Part shown: in pieces, positions 1 through 10,500 of the stretch | Position numbering within the stretch: position 1 is the first letter of the stretch | How the letters are laid out: every line of letters starts with the position of its first letter | Assembly (NCBI GenBank): GCA_905181835.1 | Contig: CAJIZF010000001.1 | Coordinates: forward strand, 62,001-126,000 | DNA length: 64,000 nucleotides | Direction: 5' to 3' | Source of the DNA: an uncultured Flavobacteriaceae bacterium | Lineage (GTDB): Bacteria > Bacteroidota > Bacteroidia > Flavobacteriales > Flavobacteriaceae | Program-made: the position numbers and the translations under genes | The notes under the pieces: model-generated | Databases searched by the model: none | Seen by the model: the letters and a program-made list of their open reading frames with translations, nothing else | Told to the model about the DNA's origin: nothing

Positions 1-165
1 AAAAATATTGCCGCCTCCAATTACTATTGCAATTTCGACACCTTTATCTGTTAATTGCTTAATATCCTCGGCATACTCTTTTAGACGGTCGGGATCGATT
101 CCATATTGGCGGTTGCCCATTAATGCCTCACCTGATAATTTTAGTAGTATTCTTTTGTATTGCAT
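1..165 (-). CDS. pyrH: UMP kinase, N-terminal part (truncated by window edge)
   Basis: Reverse-strand translation [55 protein letters not shown] matches the UMP kinase N-terminus; position after tsf fits the rpsB-tsf-pyrH order. Confidence 0.9.
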   Translation of the reverse strand, partial: MQYKRILLKLSGEALMGNRQYGIDPDRLKEYAEDIKQLTDKGVEIAIVIGGGNIF

Positions 166-231
166 AGTAGAAATATCTGATACAAAAATAAAGAAAAAAT
201 TTGACCGACTCCAGAAGAAAATAAGTAATAA

Positions 232-261
232 AAAAAACCGATCGGTCAGATCGGTTTTTTT
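232..261 (-). terminator. Intrinsic terminator downstream of tsf
   Basis: Inverted repeat AAACCGATC-GGTCA-GATCGGTTT with flanking A/T tracts between tsf and pyrH. Confidence 0.75.
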
Positions 262-277
262 ACAATTAAAAAAGAAT

Positions 278-1240
278 TTAACCTAGAGTAACTCTTTCGA
301 AAGAGACTACTTCGTTACCTTTAGATGTCACATAATCCGCAACACTTTGCTTTTCATCTTTGATGAAATTTTGATCAAGTAAACATTGTTCTTGATCTAA
401 AGTTGTATTGTCAGAAATAAATCGCTCTAATTTTCCAGGAAGTATTCTGTCCCAGATCTGCTCAGGTTTTCCCTCTGCTTTTAGTTCGTCTTGTATTTTA
501 GATTTTGCAGTTTCAATTGCTTCATCAGTTAATTGAGCTCTAGAAATAAATTGTGGTACGTTAATCAGGTGTTTCCCTAAACGACCTCTTTCAATATTGT
601 CTTTTTCTATCACAGCAATTCTAGCTTCTGTTTCTGAAGCGACAAATGCGGGGTCAAAATCTTTGTAAGATAAAGTAGTAGCTCCCATAGAAGCAACTTG
701 CATTGCAATATCCTTAGCAACAGTGTCAGCACTGTTTTCACCAGATGCCAATCCTACTAAAGCAGCAATTTTATTTCCGTGAATGTAAGAACCTACAAAT
801 GGAGCTGCTAATTTTTTAAATTCATTAATTTGAATTTTTTCTCCAATAACTCCTGTCTGCTCAATCATTTTTTCAGCAACAGTCATACCTCCAAAATCTG
901 CATTTAAGAAAGATTCTTGATCATTACAGTTCATTGCTAATTCTGCTAAACTAGTAGCTAGAGCAACAAAATCACTATTTTTTCCAACAAAGTCAGTTTC
1001 ACATCCTAATACAATTAATGCCCCTTCTGTTTTGGAGTCATTTACTACTGCGATTGCGGCCCCTTCACTAGAATCTCTATCGGCTCTTTTTTCTGCAACT
1101 TTTTGTCCTTTTTTACGGAGTATAGCAACAGCTTCATCGTAGTTGCCATCTGCCTCTACAAGAGCTTTTTTACAATCCATCATTCCAGCACCGGTTGCAT
1201 CTCTTAATTTTTTTACGTCTGCGGCTGTTATGTTTGCCAT
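278..1240 (-). CDS. tsf: Translation elongation factor Ts
   Basis: [45 protein letters not shown]; adjacent to rpsB. Confidence 0.98.
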   Translation of the reverse strand: MANITAADVKKLRDATGAGMMDCKKALVEADGNYDEAVAILRKKGQKVAEKRADRDSSEGAAIAVVNDSKTEGALIVLGCETDFVGKNSDFVALATSLAELAMNCNDQESFLNADFGGMTVAEKMIEQTGVIGEKIQINEFKKLAAPFVGSYIHGNKIAALVGLASGENSADTVAKDIAMQVASMGATTLSYKDFDPAFVASETEARIAVIEKDNIERGRLGKHLINVPQFISRAQLTDEAIETAKSKIQDELKAEGKPEQIWDRILPGKLERFISDNTTLDQEQCLLDQNFIKDEKQSVADYVTSKGNEVVSFERVTLG

Positions 1241-1344
1241 CTTTTATTAAAATTTTAGTTATTTAATTAATTTATAGAAAAGTCGTTATAGTAATCCTTG
1301 AAAAGAATAAAACTAAAACGACTTTTTTGATAAGTATGCTTATT

Positions 1345-2184
1345 TTATTCTTCTTCTGAAGAAGCTTCTTTAATATCTACTGATGCAACTCTTTTTCGAG
1401 CAGTTTTAGCTTTTGGAGCTGGTGTAGCTTCCTCTGCTGGTGTAGCTTCCGGAGTTGTGTCAGCTTCTTTTCCTGCTTTATCTTTCCCGTTTTTACGGCT
1501 ACTAAGACCCTCAATAACAGCATTAGAAACACTAGTCATAATTTTTTCAATTGATTTTGAGGCATCATCATTTGATGGAATTACATAATCAATTACATTG
1601 GGATCACAGTTTGTATCAACCATTGCAAAAATTGGAATCTTTAATTTTAAAGCCTCCTTAACCGCGATGTGTTCACGAGTGGTATCAACTACGAATAGAG
1701 CACCTGGTAGACGCGTCATGTCTGCAATTGAACCCAAGTTTTTGTCTAGTTTTGCTCTGGTACGATCTACCGCTAAACGTTCTTTTTTTGATAAAGAATT
1801 GAATGTTCCATCTTGCTTAGATCTGTCGATAGCCGCCATTTTTTTTACAGCTTTTCTGATAGTTACAAAGTTGGTAAGCATACCTCCTGGCCATCTTTCA
1901 GTGATGTAAGGCATGTTCGCTTTCCCTGCTTTATCAGCAACAATATCTTTTGCTTGTTTTTTTGTAGCTACGAAAAGAATTTTTCGTCCACTTGCTGCAA
2001 TTTTTTTAAGAGCTTCATTAGCTTCTTCTAATTTCGCAGCTGTTTTATAAAGATTGATAATGTGGATTCCATTTCGCTCCATATAGATATAAGGTGCCAT
2101 ATTAGGATTCCATTTTCTGGTTAGGTGACCAAAGTGAACACCTGCGTCAAGTAACTGTTTTACTTGTTCGTTGTTATTTGCCAT
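1345..2184 (-). CDS. rpsB: 30S ribosomal protein S2
   Basis: LLDAGVHFGHLTRKWNPNMAPYIYMERNGIHIINL...RWPGGMLTNF; S2 family. Confidence 0.98.
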   Translation of the reverse strand: MANNNEQVKQLLDAGVHFGHLTRKWNPNMAPYIYMERNGIHIINLYKTAAKLEEANEALKKIAASGRKILFVATKKQAKDIVADKAGKANMPYITERWPGGMLTNFVTIRKAVKKMAAIDRSKQDGTFNSLSKKERLAVDRTRAKLDKNLGSIADMTRLPGALFVVDTTREHIAVKEALKLKIPIFAMVDTNCDPNVIDYVIPSNDDASKSIEKIMTSVSNAVIEGLSSRKNGKDKAGKEADTTPEATPAEEATPAPKAKTARKRVASVDIKEASSEEE

Positions 2185-2232
2185 TTTTGTAATAGTTTAC
2201 GTTCTTGTGTTATTATAGATAGCAACTTTTTT

Positions 2233-2275
2233 AAAAAAAAGTTTAGATGCTAAACTAACTCTCCGACTCTCGGAG
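2233..2275 (-). promoter_or_regulatory. Two consecutive hairpins in the rpsB leader, the second followed by U8 (attenuator-like)
   Basis: On the minus strand CTCCGA-GAG-TCGGAG then GTTTAG-CAT-CTAAAC followed by TTTTTTTT; about 50 nt before the rpsB ATG. Confidence 0.5.
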
Positions 2276-2301
2276 TAACAGCGATTTTTAAAAATTTATT
2301 T

Positions 2302-2317
2302 GTCAAATATATTTGAC
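2302..2317 (-). promoter_or_regulatory. Bacteroidota-type -7 element TATATTTG inside a perfect 16-bp palindrome upstream of rpsB
   Basis: GTCAAATATATTTGAC; minus strand contains TAnnTTTG. Confidence 0.45.
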
Positions 2318-2374
2318 TGTATAAGAACTTGTTACTTAATTCAGGCGCCCAAAGGCGCCCAAGTAAGTTATATT

Positions 2375-2761
2375 TTAACGTTTAGAGAATTGGAATTTCT
2401 TACGGGCTTTTTTCTGACCGAATTTCTTACGCTCTACCATTCTTGGATCTCTAGTTAATAACCCTTCAGGTTTTAGTATTGATCTATTTTCTTCATTCAA
2501 TTCGCACATTGCTCTTGATATTGCTAAGCGAATTGCTTCTGCTTGCCCAGTATTACCTCCACCAAAAACATTCACAGTTATATCAAATTTCTTTGTGTTA
2601 TCTGTTAACATTAGTGGTTGCATTACTTTATATTGTAGTGTACCTGTTGTAAAGTAATTTTCGAACTCACGCTTATTAATGCTAATGTTACCTTTTCCTT
2701 TGGCAATATAAACACGCGCAACCGCATTTTTTCTTCTACCTATTTTATGTATTACTTCCAT
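2375..2761 (-). CDS. rpsI: 30S ribosomal protein S9
   Basis: [32 protein letters not shown]...DPRMVERKKFGQKKARKKFQFSKR. Confidence 0.98.
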   Translation of the reverse strand: MEVIHKIGRRKNAVARVYIAKGKGNISINKREFENYFTTGTLQYKVMQPLMLTDNTKKFDITVNVFGGGNTGQAEAIRLAISRAMCELNEENRSILKPEGLLTRDPRMVERKKFGQKKARKKFQFSKR

Positions 2762-3240
2762 TACTTTTTAGAGTTAAGATTAATGGTTCTTGGTTTTTGT
2801 GCTTCTTGTCCGTGTTCAGTTCCAACGTAAACTTTCAAGTTTCTGAAAAGAGCAGCTCCTAATTTATTTTTAGGCAACATCCCTTTTACAGCTTTTTCTA
2901 ATAGTCTAGCTGGGTCTTTCCCAAACATTTCTTTTGCAGTAAGACTACGCTGACCACCTGGGTAACCTGTATGTCTTATGTATGATTTATCTTCCCATTT
3001 GTTTCCTGACAAAGTAATTTTTTCAGCATTGGTAATGATAACATTATCACCACAGTCAACATGAGGAGTAAAATTAGGTTTATGCTTTCCGCGTAATAAT
3101 ATTGCTACTTCACTCGCAAGACGACCTAAAGCTTGACCTTCAGCGTCAACAAGTAACCATTCTTTATTTACGGTAGCTTTGTTAGCTGAAATTGTTTTAT
3201 AACTTAGTGTATCCACTTTTAATTTTTTTGCTACTTGCAT
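2761..3240 (-). CDS. rplM: 50S ribosomal protein L13
   Basis: [34 protein letters not shown]...[25 protein letters not shown]; start may instead be the GTG at 3216. Confidence 0.97.
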   Translation of the reverse strand: MQVAKKLKVDTLSYKTISANKATVNKEWLLVDAEGQALGRLASEVAILLRGKHKPNFTPHVDCGDNVIITNAEKITLSGNKWEDKSYIRHTGYPGGQRSLTAKEMFGKDPARLLEKAVKGMLPKNKLGAALFRNLKVYVGTEHGQEAQKPRTINLNSKK

Positions 3241-3289
3241 TCACCTACAAGTAGTGTTAAACATTCCTTCTTTTGGATAAATCGGGCTG

Positions 3290-3297
3290 CAAATGTA
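3290..3297 (-). promoter_or_regulatory. Probable rplM-rpsI promoter -7 element (TACATTTG)
   Basis: TAnnTTTG consensus on the minus strand about 50 nt upstream of rplM. Confidence 0.4.
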
Positions 3298-3428
3298 ATA
3301 TTATTTTATTGAATTACAAACAGTCACAATTTTTTATTAATAAATGTTTAAAAATAAAATTAACAGGTCTTATAAATTTACTAATAATTAAATTACTTTT
3401 ATAATTAAATGTACCTAAGTAATTTAAA

Positions 3429-4430
3429 ATGAAAAGAAGAAGTTTTTTAAAAAAAGCCTCCCTAACGGGAGTTGCTGTTGCTGTTGGATCTAATTTAATT
3501 GCAAAAAACGCTAGAGAGGAAGAGAAATCAGATAGTTTGTATGATGGAGTTGCTAAAGATTTTCCGATAGTAATTTCGACTTGGAATGTTCCAAATGCCA
3601 CTTTAAAAGCAGGCGAATTATTAGAACTGGGCTATTCTTCCATAGATGCAGTAGAACAGGGCTGTATGATTGAGGAAGCCGATATTAAAAACCAATCTGT
3701 TGGTTTTGGCGGTCGCCCAGATCGAGACGGAAACGTAACCTTAGATGCCTGCATCATGAATAAAAAAGGAGATTATGGTGCGGTAGTTTACATGCAAAAT
3801 ATCGTTCATGCAATTTCAATTGCAAGGAAAGTTATGGAGAACACTCCTCATGTAATGTTAGCTGGAAAGGGTGCTGAAGAATTTGCTGTCGCTTCGGGTT
3901 ACAAAAAAACTAATTTATTGACCCAAGAATCTAAAATTGCCTGGGAAAATTGGAAAAAAGAAGCCGATTACCAACCGATTATTAATATTGAAAATCACGA
4001 TACCATTGGAATGTTAGCAATTGATAAAAATGGAGATATTTCTGGGGGTTGTACTACAAGCGGCTTAGCCTACAAAATGGCAGGGCGAATTGGAGATTCT
4101 CCCATTATTGGTTCGGGCTTATTTATAGATAATGAAATTGGTGGTGCCACGGCTACAGGGATGGGTGAAGAAGTATTAAAGACTGTCGGTAGTTTTTTAA
4201 TTGTGGAATTAATGAGGCAAGGTAAAAGTCCACAACAAGCCTGTGAAGAAGCAATTCGAAGAATTGTAGTTAATAACTCTAATTTTAAGAATTTTCAGGT
4301 GGGGTATATTGCTATTAATAAAAAAGGAGAAACTGGGTTTTATTCAATTCACGAGTATTTTAGTGTTTCCATATATGAAAATAAAATATGTAAGAATCAT
4401 TTATCAGATTTTTACAATAAAAACGGATGA
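3429..4430 (+). CDS. Exported N4-(beta-N-acetylglucosaminyl)-L-asparaginase / isoaspartyl peptidase family Ntn-hydrolase
   Basis: Twin-arginine-like signal MKRRSFLKKASLTGVAVAVG; HDTIGMLAIDKNGDISGGCTTSGLAYKMAGRIGDSPIIGSGLFID with the nucleophilic Thr motif. Confidence 0.9.
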   Translation: MKRRSFLKKASLTGVAVAVGSNLIAKNAREEEKSDSLYDGVAKDFPIVISTWNVPNATLKAGELLELGYSSIDAVEQGCMIEEADIKNQSVGFGGRPDRDGNVTLDACIMNKKGDYGAVVYMQNIVHAISIARKVMENTPHVMLAGKGAEEFAVASGYKKTNLLTQESKIAWENWKKEADYQPIINIENHDTIGMLAIDKNGDISGGCTTSGLAYKMAGRIGDSPIIGSGLFIDNEIGGATATGMGEEVLKTVGSFLIVELMRQGKSPQQACEEAIRRIVVNNSNFKNFQVGYIAINKKGETGFYSIHEYFSVSIYENKICKNHLSDFYNKNG

Positions 4431-4450
4431 TCTAGTCCAGTTATATAGAT

Positions 4451-5090
4451 TTACTTAACTATAATTTCATCGACAAAAACCCAAGCTTTCCCTTGATAAG
4501 GAGCTCCTAAGTGCCATTCTGGTAAATCTCCTAGGTTTTTAGCAATGATTTTTACATATCTAGAAGTAGTCTCCTCTATTTTAAAATGTACTGTTTTAAT
4601 TTTAGTCTCTGAAGAAGCCTTTTGAGAATCGATTTTATAAGTAGGTGAAATTTTACGAAATGTATCGTCGACAGCCACGTAACATTCAACTTCGGTCGGG
4701 TAAAAAATCCAGCTTCGTTGATCTTGTAAAAAATTTACCTCCACCGTTTGAATTGATTCGGTACTCCCTAAGTCAATGGTTGCAATCAAATCAGTATTTT
4801 GATAACCCTGCCAAGATCCTGTTTTAAAATCTGAAGATCCTCGAATGCCGTCTATTAGGGCATTATTCCCTCCTGCATTGTATTGATTAGCGTATTCTGT
4901 TTCTAATTTTATAGTCCTGTTTGGATTAATTTTATAAAAATTAGTATTAATTGTATCACTTTTAATTCCATTATAAACCGCATAGGTTCTTAAATCTACC
5001 GCCTCTGAAATAAGGATAGGGGATGCGTATTCTTTAAAATTATCAGAACCTAAACTATAAAATATAATTGCTTCACTTATTGCATTAGCT
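4451..5090 (-). pseudogene. Frame-displaced C-terminal segment (chitobiase-like plus F5/8 type C-like) of the upstream GH92 gene
   Basis: Open frame with no credible start, NAISEAIIFYSLGSDNFKEYASPILISEAVDLRTYAVYNG...DLIATIDLGSTESIQTVEVNFLQDQRSWIFYPTEVECYVA; follows the GH92 stop directly in a shifted frame. Confidence 0.7.
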
Positions 5091-7377
5091 AATGGCAGAC
5101 CGTTGTTTCATTTTTAAACGCTATGTCACCTTCATTAATATAGGGTGCGGGAGTAATGAGGTGTTCTTTAATTTCAGTTCTCGGTTCTTGCCCTTCTATA
5201 GTTCCCCATTTGGAAGGAGAACTACTCATTTCAAAAGTTAGAGTACCTCCCGCCATAATTTCGTCATGTTTTAAATAAGTCCTATTAAGTTCTAAATTAT
5301 TTAATAATACTTTATTAATGTAAATATGAGTTGCTGAAACATTTTCTGCCTGTATTATAAATTTTTTGCCGTTTTCAAGATTAATAGTAGCTTTTTTAAA
5401 AAGCGGGCTTCCAATAATATAGTCGTTTGATCCTGGTGTTACCGGGTAAAACCCCATGGAACTTAAAACATACCAGGCGCTCATTTGGCCACAATCTTCA
5501 TTTCCTGAAACACCATCGGGTTCATTTTTATAAAGTTCTGTAAGAATTTGATTTACTTTTTCTTGAGTTTTAGCGGGTTGATTCACAAAATTATAAAGAT
5601 AAGCCATGTGGTGACTAGGCTCATTCCCGTGGGCATACTGTCCAATCAGTCCAGTAATATCTGGCTGTTCACGTCCTGATGTTTGAAGTTGAGCAGAAAA
5701 CATGGTATCTAAGTGATTTTCAAGCTTCTTTTTACCTCCCATTAGGTTCATTAAGCCAGAAATATCTTGAGGTACGTAAAGGCTGTATTGCCAGGCATTT
5801 GCCTCGGTATAGTTAAAATTCACCTCGTAAGGATCAAAGGGAGAAAACCAAGTATTTCGGAATCTCCCTCGCATAAAATTAGTTTCGGGATCAAAAATAT
5901 TTTTATAGTACTGTGCTCTTTTAGAGAACAATCTGTAATCAATATCTTTACCCATAGCTTTTGCCATTTGAGCAATCGTCCAATCGTCATAGGCATATTC
6001 TAAGGTTTTTGATACCGACTCACTTTCTTCTTCCATCGGTATAAAACCAAATTCCTTATAGGATTTAAGACCTAGTTTATCCTGGAGAGCACTATGCTTC
6101 ATTGCCTCAAAAGCTTTTTCGGTATCATACCCTCGTATTCCTTTTAAAAAAGCATCGGCAATTACCGGAACCGCGTGATAGCCTATCATACAATCGGTAT
6201 AGTTTGCCGATAAGTCCCATATTGGCATAATACCTCCTTCTTCATACTTTGCTAAAAAAGTATTGATAAAATCATTGGTTTTATCCTGTTCTATAATCGT
6301 GTAAAGAGGATGTGTGGCTCTGTAAGTGTCCCAAAGAGAAAAAACCGTATAATAATCAAACTCATTTGTTTGATGAATTTTTAAGTCCATACCACGGTAG
6401 CGACCATCCACATCTTGATATAAATTTGGAGCGATCATGGTATGATACATAGCGGTATAGAAATTAGTTAGATTATCTTGACTTGAACTTTCTATTACAA
6501 TTTTTGTTAATTGCTTTTCCCAAGTAGCTTCGGCTTTGGTTTTAATATCCTCAAAAGATAGCGAACCTATTTCTGCTTCTAAATTTTGACGTGCTCCAGC
6601 TTCATCAACTGGTGAAATCCCTATGTTAATTATAATAGGCTCGTTTTTTGGATTAACAAATGTCAACGCAGTTTTTCTTTTTTTAGGACTTCCATCTTGA
6701 GAAGGTTGTATACTATCCGAAAAAGCATGCGAGGTTTTAATATAAAAATACAATCGTTGATCTTTAGCCCAAGCATCAGAGAAACGGTAGCCCTGTAGCT
6801 GAGTATTGGAAATTTTTTCAATAGTTGCATCCAATACTTTGTCACGATGTTCCAAATCTAAAATCACAATCTGGTTATTAGAAGTTGGAAATTGATATTT
6901 ATGAATTCCACTTCTTTTTGAAACCGTTAAACCTACATCGATATCAGTACTATCTAATTTTACATGATAATATCCCGGAGAGGCTTCTTCATTTTTGTGA
7001 GAGAAATGTGCTCGATATCCTTTTTTACCATCAGCACCGTTATGAAAATTTATTGCATTGGTTGGCATTAATAAAATGTCTCCATAATCACTTACGCCAG
7101 TCCCACTAAGGTGCGTATGTGAAAACCCATAAATATATGCATCACTGTAATGATAGCCACTGCACCCGTCCCAACCCTCTAGACGAGTATCCGGACTTAG
7201 TTGCATCATTCCAAATGGCATAGTCGCACCCGGATAGGTATGACCATGGCCACCGGTACCTATAAATGGATTTACATAGTTGATTAGTTTTTTCTCACTT
7301 AGTGTGGATGGTGTTTTAGATTCCCTTGTGCAACTAAAAAATAGCAGCGAAATAATAAGCAAAATAAAATTTTTCAT
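5089..7377 (-). CDS. GH92 family glycoside hydrolase (alpha-mannosidase-like), lipoprotein
   Basis: LINYVNPFIGTGGHGHTYPGATMPFGMMQLSPDTR...GYHYSD..I.GFSHTHLSGTG; GNEDCGQMSAWYVLSSMGFYPVTPGS; N-terminal lipobox-like LLFFSC. Confidence 0.93.
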   Translation of the reverse strand: MKNFILLIISLLFFSCTRESKTPSTLSEKKLINYVNPFIGTGGHGHTYPGATMPFGMMQLSPDTRLEGWDGCSGYHYSDAYIYGFSHTHLSGTGVSDYGDILLMPTNAINFHNGADGKKGYRAHFSHKNEEASPGYYHVKLDSTDIDVGLTVSKRSGIHKYQFPTSNNQIVILDLEHRDKVLDATIEKISNTQLQGYRFSDAWAKDQRLYFYIKTSHAFSDSIQPSQDGSPKKRKTALTFVNPKNEPIIINIGISPVDEAGARQNLEAEIGSLSFEDIKTKAEATWEKQLTKIVIESSSQDNLTNFYTAMYHTMIAPNLYQDVDGRYRGMDLKIHQTNEFDYYTVFSLWDTYRATHPLYTIIEQDKTNDFINTFLAKYEEGGIMPIWDLSANYTDCMIGYHAVPVIADAFLKGIRGYDTEKAFEAMKHSALQDKLGLKSYKEFGFIPMEEESESVSKTLEYAYDDWTIAQMAKAMGKDIDYRLFSKRAQYYKNIFDPETNFMRGRFRNTWFSPFDPYEVNFNYTEANAWQYSLYVPQDISGLMNLMGGKKKLENHLDTMFSAQLQTSGREQPDITGLIGQYAHGNEPSHHMAYLYNFVNQPAKTQEKVNQILTELYKNEPDGVSGNEDCGQMSAWYVLSSMGFYPVTPGSNDYIIGSPLFKKATINLENGKKFIIQAENVSATHIYINKVLLNNLELNRTYLKHDEIMAGGTLTFEMSSSPSKWGTIEGQEPRTEIKEHLITPAPYINEGDIAFKNETTVCH

Positions 7378-7471
7378 TGTAAGATTTTAGAACATTAATA
7401 TACAAAAAACACCTCGTAAATAACAAACTGAATAAAATGCGTTAAGGTTTTGAGAGTTTTATATCAAGTTC

Positions 7472-7493
7472 TGTGTATCAATTGTGTATCAAT
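7472..7493 (+). repeat. Perfect tandem duplication of an 11-mer (TGTGTATCAAT x2)
   Basis: tgtgtatcaattgtgtatcaat about 60 nt upstream of the 7555 ORF. Confidence 0.8.
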
Positions 7494-7554
7494 AATTAAA
7501 GATTGATATCGTATCTTTACAATTATTAAATATAAATTTAAAATATCAACTACT

Positions 7555-10500
7555 ATGAAAAAAACTATTTTTTTAATTTTTATTTTTCTAACTCCTACAC
7601 TTATATTGTCCCAGGATTACATTGGGAAGGTTGCTGAGAAAGTCCAATCAAAGAAAATTAAATTTGGAAAGTTTAAATCATATAATTTTTTTGATTTAAG
7701 ACCTGACCGATCTGATAATAATATCAGTTCAGGATTTGAGCTAGCAAGTAAAAATTATTCCGAAGCTGTAGATAAAGGTATCATACTAACGTTTGATCAA
7801 GCTAAAGTAGCTGCTATTTACGATCAAGATCCTCAGCAAATGGAAATAACTATTCCTTTTAAAACAAATGGAGAAACGGTTCAACTAGAGTTGTTTCAAA
7901 AAGATATTTTTTCACCAGACCTGAAAGTAATGACAAGTGATGGTAGAGATATAACCAATATCATGGATAGAGGTAAACATTATCGTGGGATTGTGTCAGG
8001 CAATAACAATTCTCTGGTATCTGTAAGTGTATTTAGAAATGAAATTGTAGGGTTTATCTCGTTTAATGATGCAAATTATATTATTGGCAAATTAAAAGAT
8101 TCTAAAAGTAAACACATCATTTATAAAGAAACTGATCTTCGTCAAACAGAAGAGTTCAATTGTTCTACAGAGGATAATGGGGTCAGTTATACTTCAGAAG
8201 AAATAAATTATAATGAAAACAGAGATCCAGGTGATTGTGTAAATATTTATGTAGAAGCCGGACAATCTGTATATAATTCTTTCGGAGGAGATTTAGTAAG
8301 TACAACTAATTTTTTAAATGGGGTCTTTGGTCAAAGTTATGTGATTTATGCTAACGAAGGGATTACCATGCAAACATCCAGTATGCTTGTTTGGACAACA
8401 CCAGATCCATACGTTGGACCATCGTCTGCAAATTATAATGCTCAATTTAAAGCTAATACCGCTCAAGGAGCTTTTAACGGTGATTTAGGTCATTTAGTAG
8501 AAGTTGATAATGTTGGAGGTATAGCAGCAGGTTTTAGTGGAATTTGTAATCCAGATACCGATCAGAGTTTGTGTTTTAGTGGATTTTCTGGAACAGGATA
8601 CAATAATGTTCCTACTTATTCTTTTAACGTTTTTATTTTAACTCATGAGATGGGACACCTTCTAGGTTCAAGACACACGCATGCTTGTGTTTGGAATGGA
8701 AATGGAACTGCCATAGACACTTGTTCTGGATTTACGGAGGGTGGTTGTCCATTAGTAGGTTCTCCGCCTAGTGGAGGAACCATTATGAGTTATTGTCACA
8801 ATGATCCAGTAGGTATCAATTTTACTGAAGGTTTCGGTCTTCAACCAGGTAATGTAATTAGAAATACAGTAAATAGTCCTGGAAACTGTTTAGGAGGTTG
8901 TAGCCTTGTCCAAATTGTTTGTCCTGCAAATATTAATGTGGATAACGATCCTGGTACTTGTGGTGCAATTGTTGCTTTTGAGGCTACAGTAACAAACCCG
9001 ATACCAACGTCGGTAATTACCTATTCACAAAATCCAGGAACAGTATTTCCTGTTGGAACAACTACTGTTATAGCTACCGCAACAAATGCTAACGGAACTG
9101 ATCAATGTACGTTTACCGTAACCGTAACCGACGTTGAAGCACCAACGATAATTTGTCCTGCAGATATTATAGTGAGTAATGATTTAGGAGAATGTGGAGC
9201 TGTTGTAACCTTCGAAGATCCTGTTGCAGAAGATAATTGTTCTAGTAGTTCTGGATTGAATGAAGATTTCGAATCAGGACCAAACGGATGGACGACAGGT
9301 AGTCTTGGAGCTGCAAATAACTGGTTAATATCAGATAATTCAGGTGAAAATTTCCCATTTGGTAATTTAATGTATGGTGTTCCTCACTCTGGTGATTTTG
9401 GACATGAAAACTCATTTTTATTATCCCCTGTCTTTGATTCAACAGGTGGAGGAGATTTCGAATTTGATTATTTTGTAAATAATGAAGACGATCCTTATGA
9501 TCAAGAGATTGTTCAAATCTCTTTTAATGGAGGTGCGTCTTGGACTACAGTAATTGGGACTCAACTACCAAACAATCCGTCAACAATACAAAGTACAAGC
9601 TTTAGTATTTCACCTGCAAATGCTACAGCAAATACTAGAGTTCGATTTATATACGATACAATAGACGATTGTTGTGGTCCACAGGACGGATTTTGGGTAG
9701 ATAATATCAGCTTTGGTGGAAGTGGAGGTTTAGTTGTAACCACTTCCTCTTCATCAGGAGATACATTTCCTGTTGGAGTAACTACTGTTACTGCTACTGC
9801 TGTTGATGGAGTTGGAAACACAACAACCTGTAGTTTTGATGTAACGGTTACTGATACTGAAGCTCCTACGATAACTTGTCCTGACGATATTACAGTGAGT
9901 AATGATTTAGGAGAATGCGGAGCTGTTGTAACCTACGCAGATCCAGTAGCAGAAGATAATTGTGATCTAATTTTAGATGAAAGTTATTGTAAAGAAATGA
10001 ATGTTACAAGATTGATAGATTCAAACAATGAAACGGCCACTTTTGAGATAAGTACTGATGAATGGCACTACCTAGCTATTACCAAGTCTGATGACTTGAC
10101 AGGTAAAATTTATCTAGACGGAAACCTTGTTGGAGAGGGAACTTTTTTAGATGTTAATTATAATTGGTCTCAACTATATCTTGGCGTAAGTTATTTTACT
10201 TCTTGGCGTAAACATTTTAAAGGTTGGCTTGATGAGTTTAGAGTTTCCTCTGTTGTAAGGACAGAACAGGAAATTCTAGAAAATTTTGAAGCGAATACGA
10301 GTCTCGAATTAGATGCCAATACTTTAGGTTTGTGGCATTTAGATGAGCCTAACGGAAATTTCTTCAACAATTCAGTACCAGGAATGGATGATGGAGTATT
10401 ATTTTCTGGAGCTCAGTTTACAGACGGCAGGTTTGGAAACTCAGTTTACTTTGATGGGATAGATGACAGGGGTGATTGCTATACCAATATTCCAGAATCT

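Noticed and set aside
8-286. 92-aa plus-strand ORF at window start
   Set aside because: Antisense to pyrH and spans a terminator hairpin
3314-3601. 95-aa minus-strand ORF overlapping the asparaginase start
   Set aside because: Antisense to a clear signal-peptide-bearing gene; no motif of its own
9145-9963. HYR repeats as a possible CRISPR array
   Set aside because: Only two long coding copies separated by coding inserts; no short regular repeat-spacer pattern
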